Assembly: GCA_024703915.1 (NCBI GenBank)
Contig: CP087969.1
Coordinates: 5,704,001 to 5,768,000 of the forward strand
Length of the DNA: 64,000 nucleotides
Direction: 5' to 3'
DNA from: Massilia sp. H-1
GTDB taxonomy: Bacteria > Pseudomonadota > Gammaproteobacteria > Burkholderiales > Burkholderiaceae_D
Shown: positions 20,209 to 29,480 of the stretch, in pieces
Position numbering within the stretch: the stretch's first letter is position 1
Layout of the letters: each line of letters opens with the position of its first letter
Program-made: the position numbers and the translations under genes
The notes under the pieces: model-generated
The model's database searches: none
What the model was told of the DNA's origin: nothing
The model's input: only the letters and a program-made list of their open reading frames with translations

Positions 20209-20944
20209 TAAAACCATCGTTTCTCGATGTCTTTGTATTTGCCGTTGCCACGGATGATGGCATAACCCTGGTTGAATTTGGCCAGATAGCGCGCCCCGTC
20301 CGGGGAATTCTTGGAAAATGCCATGTACAGGCCGGGCGTGGCGACCGTGCTTAAGCCACCTTGAACTTGCCGCCAAAGGCATCGGGATAGCGGCGGAACA
20401 GGGCGTCGGCGATGCGCTGCTCGGCTGCCATGTACTCGATGCGTCCGGCTTGCAGCATCTTGAATCCCTGTTCATTCTTGTCGACCACCTTGCGCACGAT
20501 CTTCTTGTTGAGATCGAACTCGTCCCCATGTATTCGTAATCGCGCGCCACGCCCACGGTCTTGCCTTCGAGCTTGGCGGCGTTCATCGCCTGGGCGGCGG
20601 AACCGGCCAGCGCGTACACATTCATGTGGGTAGTAAACAGGGGATGGTCGTGCCACAGATAGTGCGGGGCGATCATGCCGTTCGGCACCGCGTCGAAACA
20701 GCCGACCAGCTTGCCCGCGCGCCTTGGCCAGGCAGCGCACATAGGGCAGCACTTCGAATTCGGCCTTGATCCCGACGGCGGCAAACGCTGCGCGCACCAC
20801 ATCGACCGCAAAGCCTTGCGCCTTGCCGTCGACCACCGAGGAATAGGGGGCCCAGTCATCTTCGGCGCCGACCGTGATGGTTTGCGCGCCTGCGCTCGCG
20901 CACAGCGCCAGCAGCGGGATAATTTTGCTCAGAAATGCAATCAC
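20208..20944 (-). CDS. periplasmic solute-binding protein, probable kinase sensor (apparent frameshifts)
   Basis: About 245 residues. A GTG start at 20944 gives the signal peptide VIAFLSKIIPLLALCASAGAQT, then TVGAEDDWAPYSSVVDGKAQGFAVDVVRAAFAAVG, the N-lobe pattern of family 3 (SBP_bac_3) binding proteins, and GKTVGVARDYEYMGDEFDLNKK in the hinge region. No ABC permease or ATPase gene is nearby; instead the stop overlaps the start of a histidine kinase (TAATG). This suggests the protein presents a ligand to the kinase rather than to a transporter, which is inference. Breaks at about 20725 (GC lost), 20531 (extra G) and 20348 (GCTTAAGC). Confidence 0.85.
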
Positions 20945-21146
20945 GTTCGCCCCACCGAAGTTGACAATGTTCACACGTGCGTAACAAAGAATTCCACAAT
21001 TCAAGTATCCGCCAAAAATGCTTGTACGCCAAGAGTTGCGTGACAAAGCGGCGCAGCGATACGGGGATAATGCAGGCAGGGAAGGGGGGGCGGGGAGAGA
21101 CGAGGCAAGCCGCCGCGTGCTGGCACGCGGCGGAGGCAGAGCGGAA

Positions 21147-21921
21147 TTACTTTTCGACGAAGGCGCGTTCGATCACGTAGTCGCCTGGCTGACCCTGGCC
21201 CGGCGAGATCACGAAGCCGCGCGTCGAGCAGGGCGCAGGTATCGGCCAGCATGGCCGGGCTGCCGCAGATCATCACGCGGTCGTTGGCCGGATCGAGCGA
21301 AGGCAGGCCGATATCGTTGGCGAGCTTGCCGCTGGCGATGACGTCGGTAATGCGGCCTTCGTACTTGAACGGCTCGCGGGTCGCGGTTGGGTAGTAGATC
21401 AGTTGTTCACGCACCAGGTCGCCGATGAATTCGTTTTGCGGCAAGCCTTCGGTGATGTAATCGGCATACGCGAATTCGCTGACCATGCGCACGCCATGCA
21501 CCAGGATCACTTTTTCGAAACGGGCATAGGTGTCCGGATCCTGAATGATGCTCATGAACGGTGCCAGGCCGGTGCCGGTGCCGAACAGATAGAGGTTCTT
21601 GGCTGGTTTCAGGTCGTCCAGCAGCAGCGTGCCGACCGGCTTGCGGCTGACCAAGATCTGGTCGCCTTCGCGCAGGTGCTGGAGGCGCGAGGTGAGGGCG
21701 CCGTCCTGGACTTTGATGCTCAGGAATTCGAGATGTTCTTCATAGTTCGGGCTGGCAATGCTGTAAGCACGCATCAGCGGACGGCCTTCGACTTCCAGAC
21801 CGATCATCACAAAGTGGCCGTTGTGGAACCGCAGGCTCTTGTCGCGGGTGGTCTTGAAACTGAACAGGGTGTCATTCCAGTGGTGGACGGACAAGACGCT
21901 TTCGGTGTTGAAATTCGACAT
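21147..21921 (-). CDS. fpr: ferredoxin-NADP+ reductase (apparent frameshift near C-terminus)
   Basis: An FAD enzyme of about 257 residues that moves electrons between NADPH and ferredoxin or flavodoxin. Landmarks are MRAYSIASPNYEE (FAD-binding RxYS), VGTLLLDDLKPAKNLYLFGTGTGLAPFMSII, HGVRMVSEFAYADYI, and MICGSPAMLADTCALLD (NADP site). Loss of GC from GACGCGCGCGGC near 21226 shifts the frame. Restoring it gives the conserved ending GFVISPGQGQPGDYVIERAFVEK with TAA at 21147. The ending VEK differs from classical plant-type enzymes and fits bacterial class I FPRs. It is divergent from the ArsA-like gene. Confidence 0.92.
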
Positions 21922-22258
21922 GCTGTTTCTTATTCACAAATGTTAATCGGTTCAAGCCGCACGGAAACATGGCCGGGACCAATGATATCGGAAATTTGTT
22001 TCCGGCGCTCAACGCCCTCGGCGCAGTGCCCGGAGTACAGGGCACATTGATGGCAAACAAACAAGGGGAGGGCGGCATTGATCCTCGCCGCAGGCAATCC
22101 GGCTGATAACGCAGAGCTCTGCAGCTTGCCCAAAACTTCAGCAGACCGCGTCTTCTAGTTTTGATGTGGGTCAAGGATTGAGCAGGCTTGCATCGCTTAC
22201 AGTGAATAAATAGTAATAGCGACCGCATCTTGCTGTGATGCACGACGTATAGGATGCC
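21922..22258. other. 337-base divergent intergenic region (fpr / ArsA-like gene)
   Basis: No gene is supported here. The region holds the promoters of two divergent genes and one FNR/DNR-like palindrome, listed separately at 22161-22174. I see no terminator-like hairpin with a T-run and no RNA gene. Confidence 0.6.
22161..22174 (+). promoter_or_regulatory. FNR/DNR-like binding site
   Basis: TTGATgtggGTCAA matches the TTGAT-N4-(A/G)TCAA consensus of CRP/FNR-family regulators. It lies 84 bases upstream of the ArsA-like start and about 240 bases from fpr. Sequence match only; which gene it serves is not clear. Confidence 0.5.
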
Positions 22259-24034
22259 ATGAAATTCCTCGAACAAGCACCGCGTTTTCTCTTCTTTACC
22301 GGAAAAGGGGGCGTAGGAAAGACCTCGATCGCCTGCGCGACTGCCGTCCGCCTCGCTCAGTCCGGGCAGCGCGTGCTGCTGGTCAGCACGGATCCCGCCT
22401 CGAACGTGGGGCAGGTGTTCGGCATTAATATTGGCAACACGATCACTGCGGTCCCCGCCGTGCCGCGCCTGTCGGCGCTGGAAATCGACCCCAAGGCGGC
22501 GGCCGGACTGTATCGCGACCGGCTGGTCGGCCCCCGCGCGCGGCGTGTTGCTAAGCCGACGTGGTGCGCGCCATGGAAGAGCGGCTGTCCGGGGCTTGCA
22601 CCACTGAAATCGCCGCGTTCGATGAATTTACCGGCCTGCTGACCGATGCCGCGCTCGAGCATGAATACGAGCACATCATTTTCGATACCGCGCCGACCGG
22701 CCATACGATACGCCTGCTGCAACTGCCGGGCGCCTGGAGCGCATTTCTCGACCAGGGCAAGGGAGATGCTTCCTGCCTCGGTCCGCTGGCTTAGCCTGGA
22801 AAAGCAGCGCGAGCAATACCATGCCGCGGTCGCGGCGCTGGCATCGCCGGAGCGCACCCGCCTGATCCTGGTCGCCCGGGCCCAGGCGGCCACCCTGCGC
22901 GAGGCGGCCCGCACGCATGAGGAACTGAGCGCGATCGGTCTGTCGCGTCAATACCTGGTCGTCAACGGCGTGCTGCCCGCAAGCGAAGCGCAGCATGACC
23001 GGCTGGCCCGGGCGATGCGCGAACGCGAACAGGCGGCCCTGGCGGCGATGCCCGCCTGCCTGCAAGCCCTGCCACGCGACCTGATCGCACTGAAACCGTT
23101 CAACCTGGTCGGGCTGGCAGCGCTGCATGGACTATTTGCCGACGAGGCCCCGTTGCCGGTGAGCGCCAGCGACGCGCCGTTCACGTTTGCCGCGCCGACC
23201 CTGTCGGCCCTGGTCGACGCCATCGCGGCCGACGGGCATGGCCTGGTGATGGTGATGGGGAAAGGCGGCGTCGGCAAGACGACTATCGCCGCCGCCGTGG
23301 CGGTGGCACTGGCGCGGCGCGGACTGCCCGTGCACCTGACGACCACCGACCCGGCTTTAGGCCACCTGGCCGACACGCTGGACGGCAAGTCCGACCAGCT
23401 GACAGTCGGGCGAATCGACCCGGCCGTGGAAAGCGAACGCTACCGCCAGCAAGTGCTGCGCACCAAAGGGGCGGGCCTGGACGCGGCCTAAGCCTGGCCG
23501 TGCTGGAAGAGGACCTGCGTTCGCCATGCACCGAAGAAATCGCGGTATTTCAGGCGTTCTCGCGTGCCATCCGCGAGGCTTAAGCAAGAAGTTCGTCGTG
23601 ATGGATACGGCCCCGACCGGCCACACGCTCTTGCTGCTCGACGCGACCGGCGCTTACCACCGCGATGTGGCGCGCCAGATGGGCACGGCTTAAGCATGCA
23701 CTTAGTCACGCCCATGATGCAACTGCAAAACCCCGGGCTGACCAAGGTCTTGCTGGTCACCCTGGCCGAAACGACCCCGGTGCTGGAGGCGGAGAATCTG
23801 CAGGACGACCTGATGCGGGCCGGGATCACCCCGTGGGCCTGGATCGTGAATAACAGCGTCGCCGCCGCGCAACCCCATTCGGCCTTGCTGCGCCAGCGCG
23901 CCGCCAATGAGATGAAGGAAATCGACGCCGTCGCCACCCGCCATGCGCAGCGTTACGCGGTCGTCCCCTTGCTCGCGGCCGAGCCGGTGGGCGTGGAGCG
24001 CCTGCTGGCCTTGTCGGCACCAGTGCGGCTGTAG
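22259..24034 (+). CDS. arsA: ArsA/GET3-family two-domain ATPase (apparent frameshifts)
   Basis: About 590 residues after correction, made of two homologous ATPase halves. The first P-loop is FTGKGGVGKTSIACATA and the second VMGKGGVGKTTIAAAVA. Each half has its DTAPTGHTIRLLQLPG or DTAPTGHTLLLLDATG signature (Switch II) and an STDPAS or TTDPAL motif. This is the duplicated arrangement of ArsA, the catalytic subunit that energises the ArsB arsenite pump. No arsB, arsC, arsD or arsR is adjacent, so an arsenic role is not shown by context. Breaks at about 22540, 22551, 22789, 23488, 23578 and 23687; the last five are GCCGGC variants in Ala-Gly or Pro-Ala codons. Confidence 0.88.
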
Positions 24035-24146
24035 GGACGGCGCAGGGCGGAACTTAATCTGCATCATATATTTTTGAAAATCGAAGTCCTATAGTCAGTT
24101 TGTCGGCGTGCGCTTGCGCTGCGCCACCTCTCTCAAGGAGCAAGCA

Positions 24147-24498
24147 ATGATCCTGGTTCGCTGCTTTATCACACTGGCCTTCATGGCTGCCAGCGGCAGG
24201 CGGCGCTGGCCGACACCGACTGCAGCGATCCGATCGCCGAATGGAAGCCGCGCGAAGCCTTGCATCGGGAGGTGCAGGCGCGCGGCTGGACCGTGCAGCG
24301 CATCAAGGTCGACGACGGCTGCTACCAAGTCAGGGGAACCGACCGCCTGGGCAACAAGGTCAAGGCAAAGTTCGCGCTTAGCCACGCTGCGCATACGCAG
24401 TCTGGAAGTCGAATTCGGCCCGAACGGCGATGCCTCGGACTATCTGCGCCCGCGGCCTGCGGGCGGTGAACAACAGGGGCCAGCCATCCGGCAAATAA
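24147..24498 (+). CDS. small periplasmic PepSY-domain protein (apparent frameshifts, 3' end uncertain)
   Basis: A secreted protein of about 115 residues starting at ATG 24147 behind AAGGAG. It has a signal peptide (MILVRCFITLAFMAASG) and then CSDPIAEWKPREALHREVQARGWTVQRIKVDDGCYQVRGTDRLGNKVKAKF, the PepSY_2 pattern in which a short domain with one disulphide pair binds or guides redox partners. Breaks at about 24195 and 24378 (GCTTAGC). I placed the stop at 24496-24498 just before the next gene, but the last frame is not certain. It is the first gene of the DUF2271/flavodoxin/ApbE cluster. Confidence 0.7.
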
Positions 24499-24510
24499 AG
24501 GAAATCACCA

Positions 24511-24982
24511 ATGAAAAACTTGATCACCCGTGCCTGCATGGCAAGCGCGCTGGCCCTGCCTTTGGCCGTGCAGGCCCGTCCCGTCGTGCTGACGACCCAG
24601 TTGCAAGCCTACGGCGGCAACGGCGCCTACCTCGCCTTTTACGTGACCGACGCTGCTTAAGCAACTACAAGAAGACCTTGTGGGTCGCGGGCAAAAAATC
24701 GAAGTACTACAAGCATTTGAGCGCCTGGGCGCGGGGCCGGGGCTCAATCCGCGCGAGTTCGACGGCGTCAGCGGCGCCAGCGTCGGCAGCGGCAAGTCGC
24801 TCAAGGTGACGGTCGAACTGGCCGATGCACTGATCGACGCTTCACTACGAGCTGCGGGTCGACAGCGCCGTGGAAGACGGACGCGACAATCCGGCCGAAG
24901 CGCGTGCCACTGACCAAGGCTGCCGCATCTAAAGCTGGTCAAAGGGCGCGGCTACATCAGCGCCTTGCGTATCGATATGTAA
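24511..24982 (+). CDS. DUF2271-domain periplasmic protein (apparent frameshifts)
   Basis: A predicted periplasmic protein of about 155 residues with signal peptide MKNLITRACMASALALPLAVQA. The DUF2271 body reads LTTQLQAYGGNGAYLAFYVTDAAGNYKKTLWVAG, KHLSAWARG, DGVSGASVGSGKSLKVTVELADALID, YELRVDSAVEDGRDNPAEARVPL and ends YISALRIDM. The GVSGAS segment resembles the Ser/Thr-containing sites that ApbE flavinylates, and an apbE gene lies downstream, so covalent FMN carriage is plausible but unproven. Breaks at 24655 (GCTTAAGC), 24735, 24842 and about 24935. The next gene starts 8 bases after the stop. Confidence 0.82.
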
Positions 24983-24989
24983 GCCGGGC

Positions 24990-27216
24990 ATGCTGCGTCA
25001 GCTTCACTCTGTCGCAGGCCTGCTGTGCGGCTTGCTGCTCTTCTTGCTGGGAATTACCGGCGCGATCCTGTCGCTCGATCCTGCACTCGACCGGCTCGGC
25101 ACCAACTTGCTTGGCGCAGCTGAGCGTGGCCGACATGGCCGCCCGGGTCACGCGCCACTATCCGGGCGTCGAGCAGATACAGCGCACCCCGTCCGGCTCC
25201 TTGATCGTCTACTACAGCACCGACGCCGCCCCGGCGCGGTACAGGTCGACCCGCGCAGCGGCGCGGCCATCGCGCCGTATGTGCCGTCCACCTTCGTGCG
25301 CACGGTCAAGCAACTGCACCGCTCCCTGTTGCTCGATACGCCGGGCCGCCTTGCCATGCCGCGCCGGTGCGCTGGCGATGGTGCTGCTGTCCCTGTCCGG
25401 GATGGTGCTGCTGATCAAGCGCGTGGGCGGATGGCGGCAGGTGTTCAAGCCGCTGCACGGCAACCGCAGCCAGCGCTGGCACGCCACCGCAGGCCGTCTC
25501 GCCATCAGCTTAGCCTGCTGCTGTCGGCGTTGACCGGCACCTATATGTCGGCGGCGACCTTTGCCCTGGTATCGGACGGCATGCAGGCCGAACCCGATTT
25601 TCCGGCCACGACCACGGCTAGCCCGCCCTTGCGGCCCGGCGATCTGGCGGCGCTCAGGTCGACCGAGCTGGCCGACCTGCGCGAACTGGTCTTTCCCATC
25701 AGCCGCAGACCCCGCCGCCGTGTACACCTTGCGCACGGAACAGGGCGACGGCTACGTCGACCAGGCCAGCGGCGCCTTGCTGTCTTACCGCGCCCACAGC
25801 GCCACCCGCGAAGCGTTCAGAACTGGTCTACCGCCTGCACACCGGCGAAGGCCTGTGGTGGCTTGGGCTGATGCTGGGCCTGTGCGCGCTGGCGGCACCC
25901 TGGCTGGCCGCCACCGGCACCGCCGTGTGGTGGCAGCAGCCAAGCAAGCCCGTCCTCGCATCGCAGGCAACAGCAGCGCCGCGGCGGCCCAGACCGTGAT
26001 CCTGGTCGGCAGCGAAAACAACAGCACCTGGGGCTTCGCGCGGTCCTGCACGACGCCTTGCGAGACCCAGGGCCAGCGCGTGCACACGGCGCCGATGAAC
26101 CAGTTCGCCGCGCACTACCCGGCGGCCACCACCCTGTTCCTGCTGACGTCGACCTATGGCGACGGCGACGCCCCGGCATCGGCCAATCACTTCCTTGCGC
26201 GCCTGGCACAGGCGTCGCCCGATCCGAAGCTGCGCTTTGCCGTGCTCGGCTTCGGTGACCAGCAATTTCTTCATTTCTGCCAGTTCGCCAGGGACGTCGA
26301 CAGTGCCATGAGTAGCTGGGCTGGCAGCGCGCGCTGGCGCTCACCACCATCGACCGCCAGTCGGCACAGGAATTTGCACGCTGGGGTACCCAGGCCGGTG
26401 CGCTGCTGGGAATGGCGCTGACGCTCGATCACGCCCCGGTCCATCCTCCGACCTTTTCGCTTTGCCTGCAAGAGCGCATCGACTATGGAACCGAGGCGCA
26501 GGAACCGACCTCGGTCCTGCGCTTTGGCGCCGTCGCGGTGCCGTCCCGCAGCATAGCCAGCCGCTGGTTCGGACGGCGCGGCCTGCCGCGCTTCGAGGCT
26601 TGGCGACCTGGCCGGCGTGTTCGCGCCAGGCAGCGCCATGCCGCGCTTCTACTCCCTGGCCAGCGGCGACAGCGACGGCGTCGTCGAAATCTGCGTGCGC
26701 AAGCAGCCGGGCGGGCTATGCTCGACCTACCTGCACGGACTGCAGCCGGGCGACCAGATCACGGCCTTCATCCAGCCCAATCCCCAGTTCAGGCTAGGCC
26801 TCGGGCAAGGCGCCCGTCATTTTGATCGGTGCCGGAACCGGCATCGGTCCGCTGGCCGGGTTCATTCGCAACAATACGGGCCGCCATCCGATGTATTTGT
26901 ACTGGGGTGGCCGCGATCCCGAATCGGACTTCCTGTACCAGCCGGAACTGCGCAACTACCTGGCCGACCATGCCGACTGACGCAACTGCATACCGCCTTT
27001 TCGCGCGTCAGGGATGGCGAACGGGTGCAGAACCGCCTGACCGGCGACGCCGACAATCTGCGCAGCCTGGTCGGCAGCGGAGGCCAGGTGCTCGTGTGCG
27101 GCAGCCGGGCCATGGCCGACAGCGTGCGCCTGGCATTGAACGACATCCTTGCGCCGCTCCAGCTCGACGTCCAGACACTCAGAACCCAGGGGCGCTATCG
27201 TGAAGACGTATTCTGA
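24990..27216 (+). CDS. PepSY membrane protein fused to flavodoxin and FAD/NAD(P)H reductase (apparent frameshifts)
   Basis: A fusion of about 740 residues after correction. The N-terminal PepSY_TM part (LRQLHSVAGLLCGLLLFLLGITGAILSLD, LLSLSGMVLLIKRVGGW, WHATAGRLAISL, LYRAHSATREAF-like, LWWLGLMLGLCALAAPWLA) has about four membrane helices. A flavodoxin domain follows (VILVGSENNSTWGFA, LLTSTYGDGDAPASANHF, FAVLGFGDQQF). A CysJ-like reductase completes it (SAMPRFYSLASG for FAD, GLCSTYLHGLQPGD, VILIGAGTGIGPLAGFIRN, MYLYWGGRDPESDFLY). It probably passes electrons from NAD(P)H across the membrane. Many breaks, including 25112, 25510, 26598 and 26794 at GCCGGC variants. Confidence 0.87.
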
Positions 27217-28151
27217 CGACAAGGCCTTGCAGCGCTACAGCCTGAACGGGGCCACCATGGGAAGCCGGTACACGGCGGTTTTCTACGCGCCGTCCGGCCT
27301 CGATGTCCAGGCGATCGGCGCCGACCTGTTCGCCGCCGTGGACCAGGTTGATTGTCAGATGTCGTCCTGGAAGCCGGATTCCGACCTGTGCTTAAGCTCA
27401 ATGCAGCGCCGGTCGACGTCTGGATCGACATTCCGGATGCGCTGGCCCATGTGCTTGAAACGGGCTTGCAGGTGGGGGCGGCATCGGAAGGGGCCTTCGA
27501 TCCTGGCGTGGGCGCCCTGGTCGCGGCATGGGGATTCGGCCCGGCCCGCAGCCAGCCGGCAGCGCCCCCGGCGCCGGGCGCGCCGTACCGGGCGGCCGCC
27601 GACTGCATCGAACTCGAGCGCGCGGGCGCGGGTGCGCAAGCTCGCACCGGTGCAGATCGATCTGGCCGGGATCGCCAAAGGGTATGGGGTCGACCAGCTC
27701 GCCGCCTGCCTCGCGCGATGGGAGATCGCCAGCTACCTGGTTGGCATCGACGGCGAGATGCGCGCCCGCGGCAGCAAGCCTGACGGGCAAGCCTGGACTG
27801 TGGCCATCGAATTGCCGTCCTACGGCGTGCGCGAGGTAGCTTGGCGCCATGGAACTGGCCGATACCGCGATCGCGACCTCCGGTGACTACCGGCATTGGA
27901 CCGATGTGGTGGGAACGCGTTACGCGCACACGATGAACCCGGCTGCGCAGCAACCGTCCCGGAACGGACTGGCCGCGGTCACGGTCCTGGCCCCGACCTG
28001 CATGCTGGCCGACGCCTGGGCGACCGCCTTCATGGTGCTGGGACCGCAAGCAGGGGCGCGCGTCGCCCGCGAGCAGGGCCTGGATGTCCTGTTCACGGTG
28101 CGCGAAGCGGGGCGCCTGGATGAGATCTGGGTCGGCGGCGCCAGCGACTAG
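27200..28151 (+). CDS. apbE: FAD:protein FMN transferase ApbE (apparent frameshifts)
   Basis: ApbE attaches FMN to Ser/Thr residues of extracytoplasmic proteins. The GTG start at 27200 overlaps the end of the reductase gene by 17 bases. Motifs are SLNGATMGSRYTAVF, the DPGVGALVAAWGFG region, QIDLAGIAKGYGVDQLAACL (GIAKG motif) and TRYAHTMNPAAQQP (equivalent of the HIIDP signature), plus LADAWATAFMVLG. Breaks at 27389, 27620 and 27838. At 27389 GCTTAAGC replaces GCCGGC lying across Cys-Arg-Leu codons, which shows that the change follows DNA sequence and not codons. No N-terminal signal peptide is obvious, unusual for ApbE, so it may act in the cytoplasm or the start may be misread. Confidence 0.88.
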
Positions 28152-28222
28152 ACCCGCGCGAACGAAGAACAGTCCGATGGCCAGGCTGCGGCCCCCAAGC
28201 GCCGCAGTTACGCCAGTTCGCC

Positions 28223-28241
28223 GTCCGGGGCCGGACTTTTT
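28223..28241 (+). terminator. possible terminator of the PepSY-ApbE operon
   Basis: The dyad gtccggggccggac followed by ttttt lies 71 bases after the apbE stop. The stem is short and GC-rich. The rest of the 28152-28435 gap shows no gene. Confidence 0.5.
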
Positions 28242-28435
28242 CTGGCTACATTTTTTCTATGCAAACAGGGTATCTGCGCTGCGCATATTGAAAGGCGGCG
28301 CGACTTGGAGTACAAGGGGGCGGGGCCGTCTATTTTTCGTTGCACGGGCCCATCATTGTGGAAATCCGAGAGATTTCTTCCACGAATTTGTGTCAGGCTG
28401 ATTCCGTTGCTTCATCGTGCAGCAAGGAGAGACCG

Positions 28436-29473
28436 ATGCCCGAAATAACGCGTGGTCGTACGTTCCGCCTGGCCGTGGCGGCGCTGTGCCTGTTTGCGAC
28501 GGCCGCCGCGCTCAGGGATGTGGCTGCGTGGCGGACAGCTTCAAGCGCCGGTACGGCAGGGCCTCTACCAGCTGACCATCGCATCGAATGACGGCTATGT
28601 CGGCACCTGTCCGGTCACCGTGGCTTACCGCAATGGTTATTTCGAACAAGAAGGCGTGACGGCGCGCATCCAATCCCACAAGACCGGCAAGTCCGCGCTC
28701 GACGCTGCGCTGACCGGCAAGGCGGACCTGGCGACGACGGCGGACATTCCCATCATGCTGGCCGCAATGCAGGATGTGCCGGTGTCGGTGCTGGCCACCT
28801 TCTTCAAGACCGAGCATGACCACGGTATCGTTGCCCGGCGCGACCGCGGCATCGCGGCACTGGCCGATCTGAAGGGCAAGACGATCGGCGTCACGCGCGG
28901 CACCTCCGGCCATTTCGCGCTCGACGGCTTTCTCAACCGCCAGCACATGGCGCGCACCGACGTGACCATCGTCGACCTGAAACCGGAGCAATTCATGCGA
29001 CGCGTTCAAGCGTGGCGAGGTCGATGCCATCGCCACCTGGGAACCGTTTCTCGACGAATTGCGCCGTCCCCTGGGCCTGCAATGGCGCCGTGTTCTACGG
29101 CGAGGACATTTACGAGATTCCGTACAGCCTGGCGGGCAGCCGCGCCTACATTGCTGCCAACCCGGAGCTGATGCGGCGCGTGTTGCGCGCGCTGGCCAAG
29201 GGGGTGGACGAATGCCGCAGCGAACCGGAGCGGGCACGCGCCGTGATGACCGCGTTTCTGAAGGTCGACACCAGCGCCTGGCAAGCGCGCTGGCCGCAGT
29301 TCCATTTCAAGCTGGCGCTCGACCAGGGCCTGATCCTGGCGCTCGAGGACGAGTCGCGCTGGGCCATCGCCAACGGCCTGGCGCCGGCCCGGGACACCCC
29401 CAACTTCCTCGACTATATGTATCTCGATGCCATGGCAGAGGTGGCGCCGACAGCGGTAACCATCATCCACTGA
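28436..29473 (+). CDS. NMT1/nitrate-sulfonate-type solute-binding protein (apparent frameshifts)
   Basis: About 345 residues. The start ATG at 28436 follows AAGGAG, then a hydrophobic export segment (FRLAVAALCLFATAAAL). The body has IASNDGYVGTCPVTVAYRNGYFEQEGV, KSALDAALTGKADLATTADIPIMLAAM, LKGKTIGVTRGTSGHFALDGFL and GEVDAIATWEPFLDELR, the pattern of ABC-type nitrate/sulfonate/taurine-binding proteins (NMT1-like). No permease or ATPase genes follow; the next gene, 7 bases on, is a histidine kinase, so a sensory role is likely. Breaks at about 28540, 29000 and 29083. Confidence 0.85.
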
Positions 29474-29480
29474 GCGCGCC

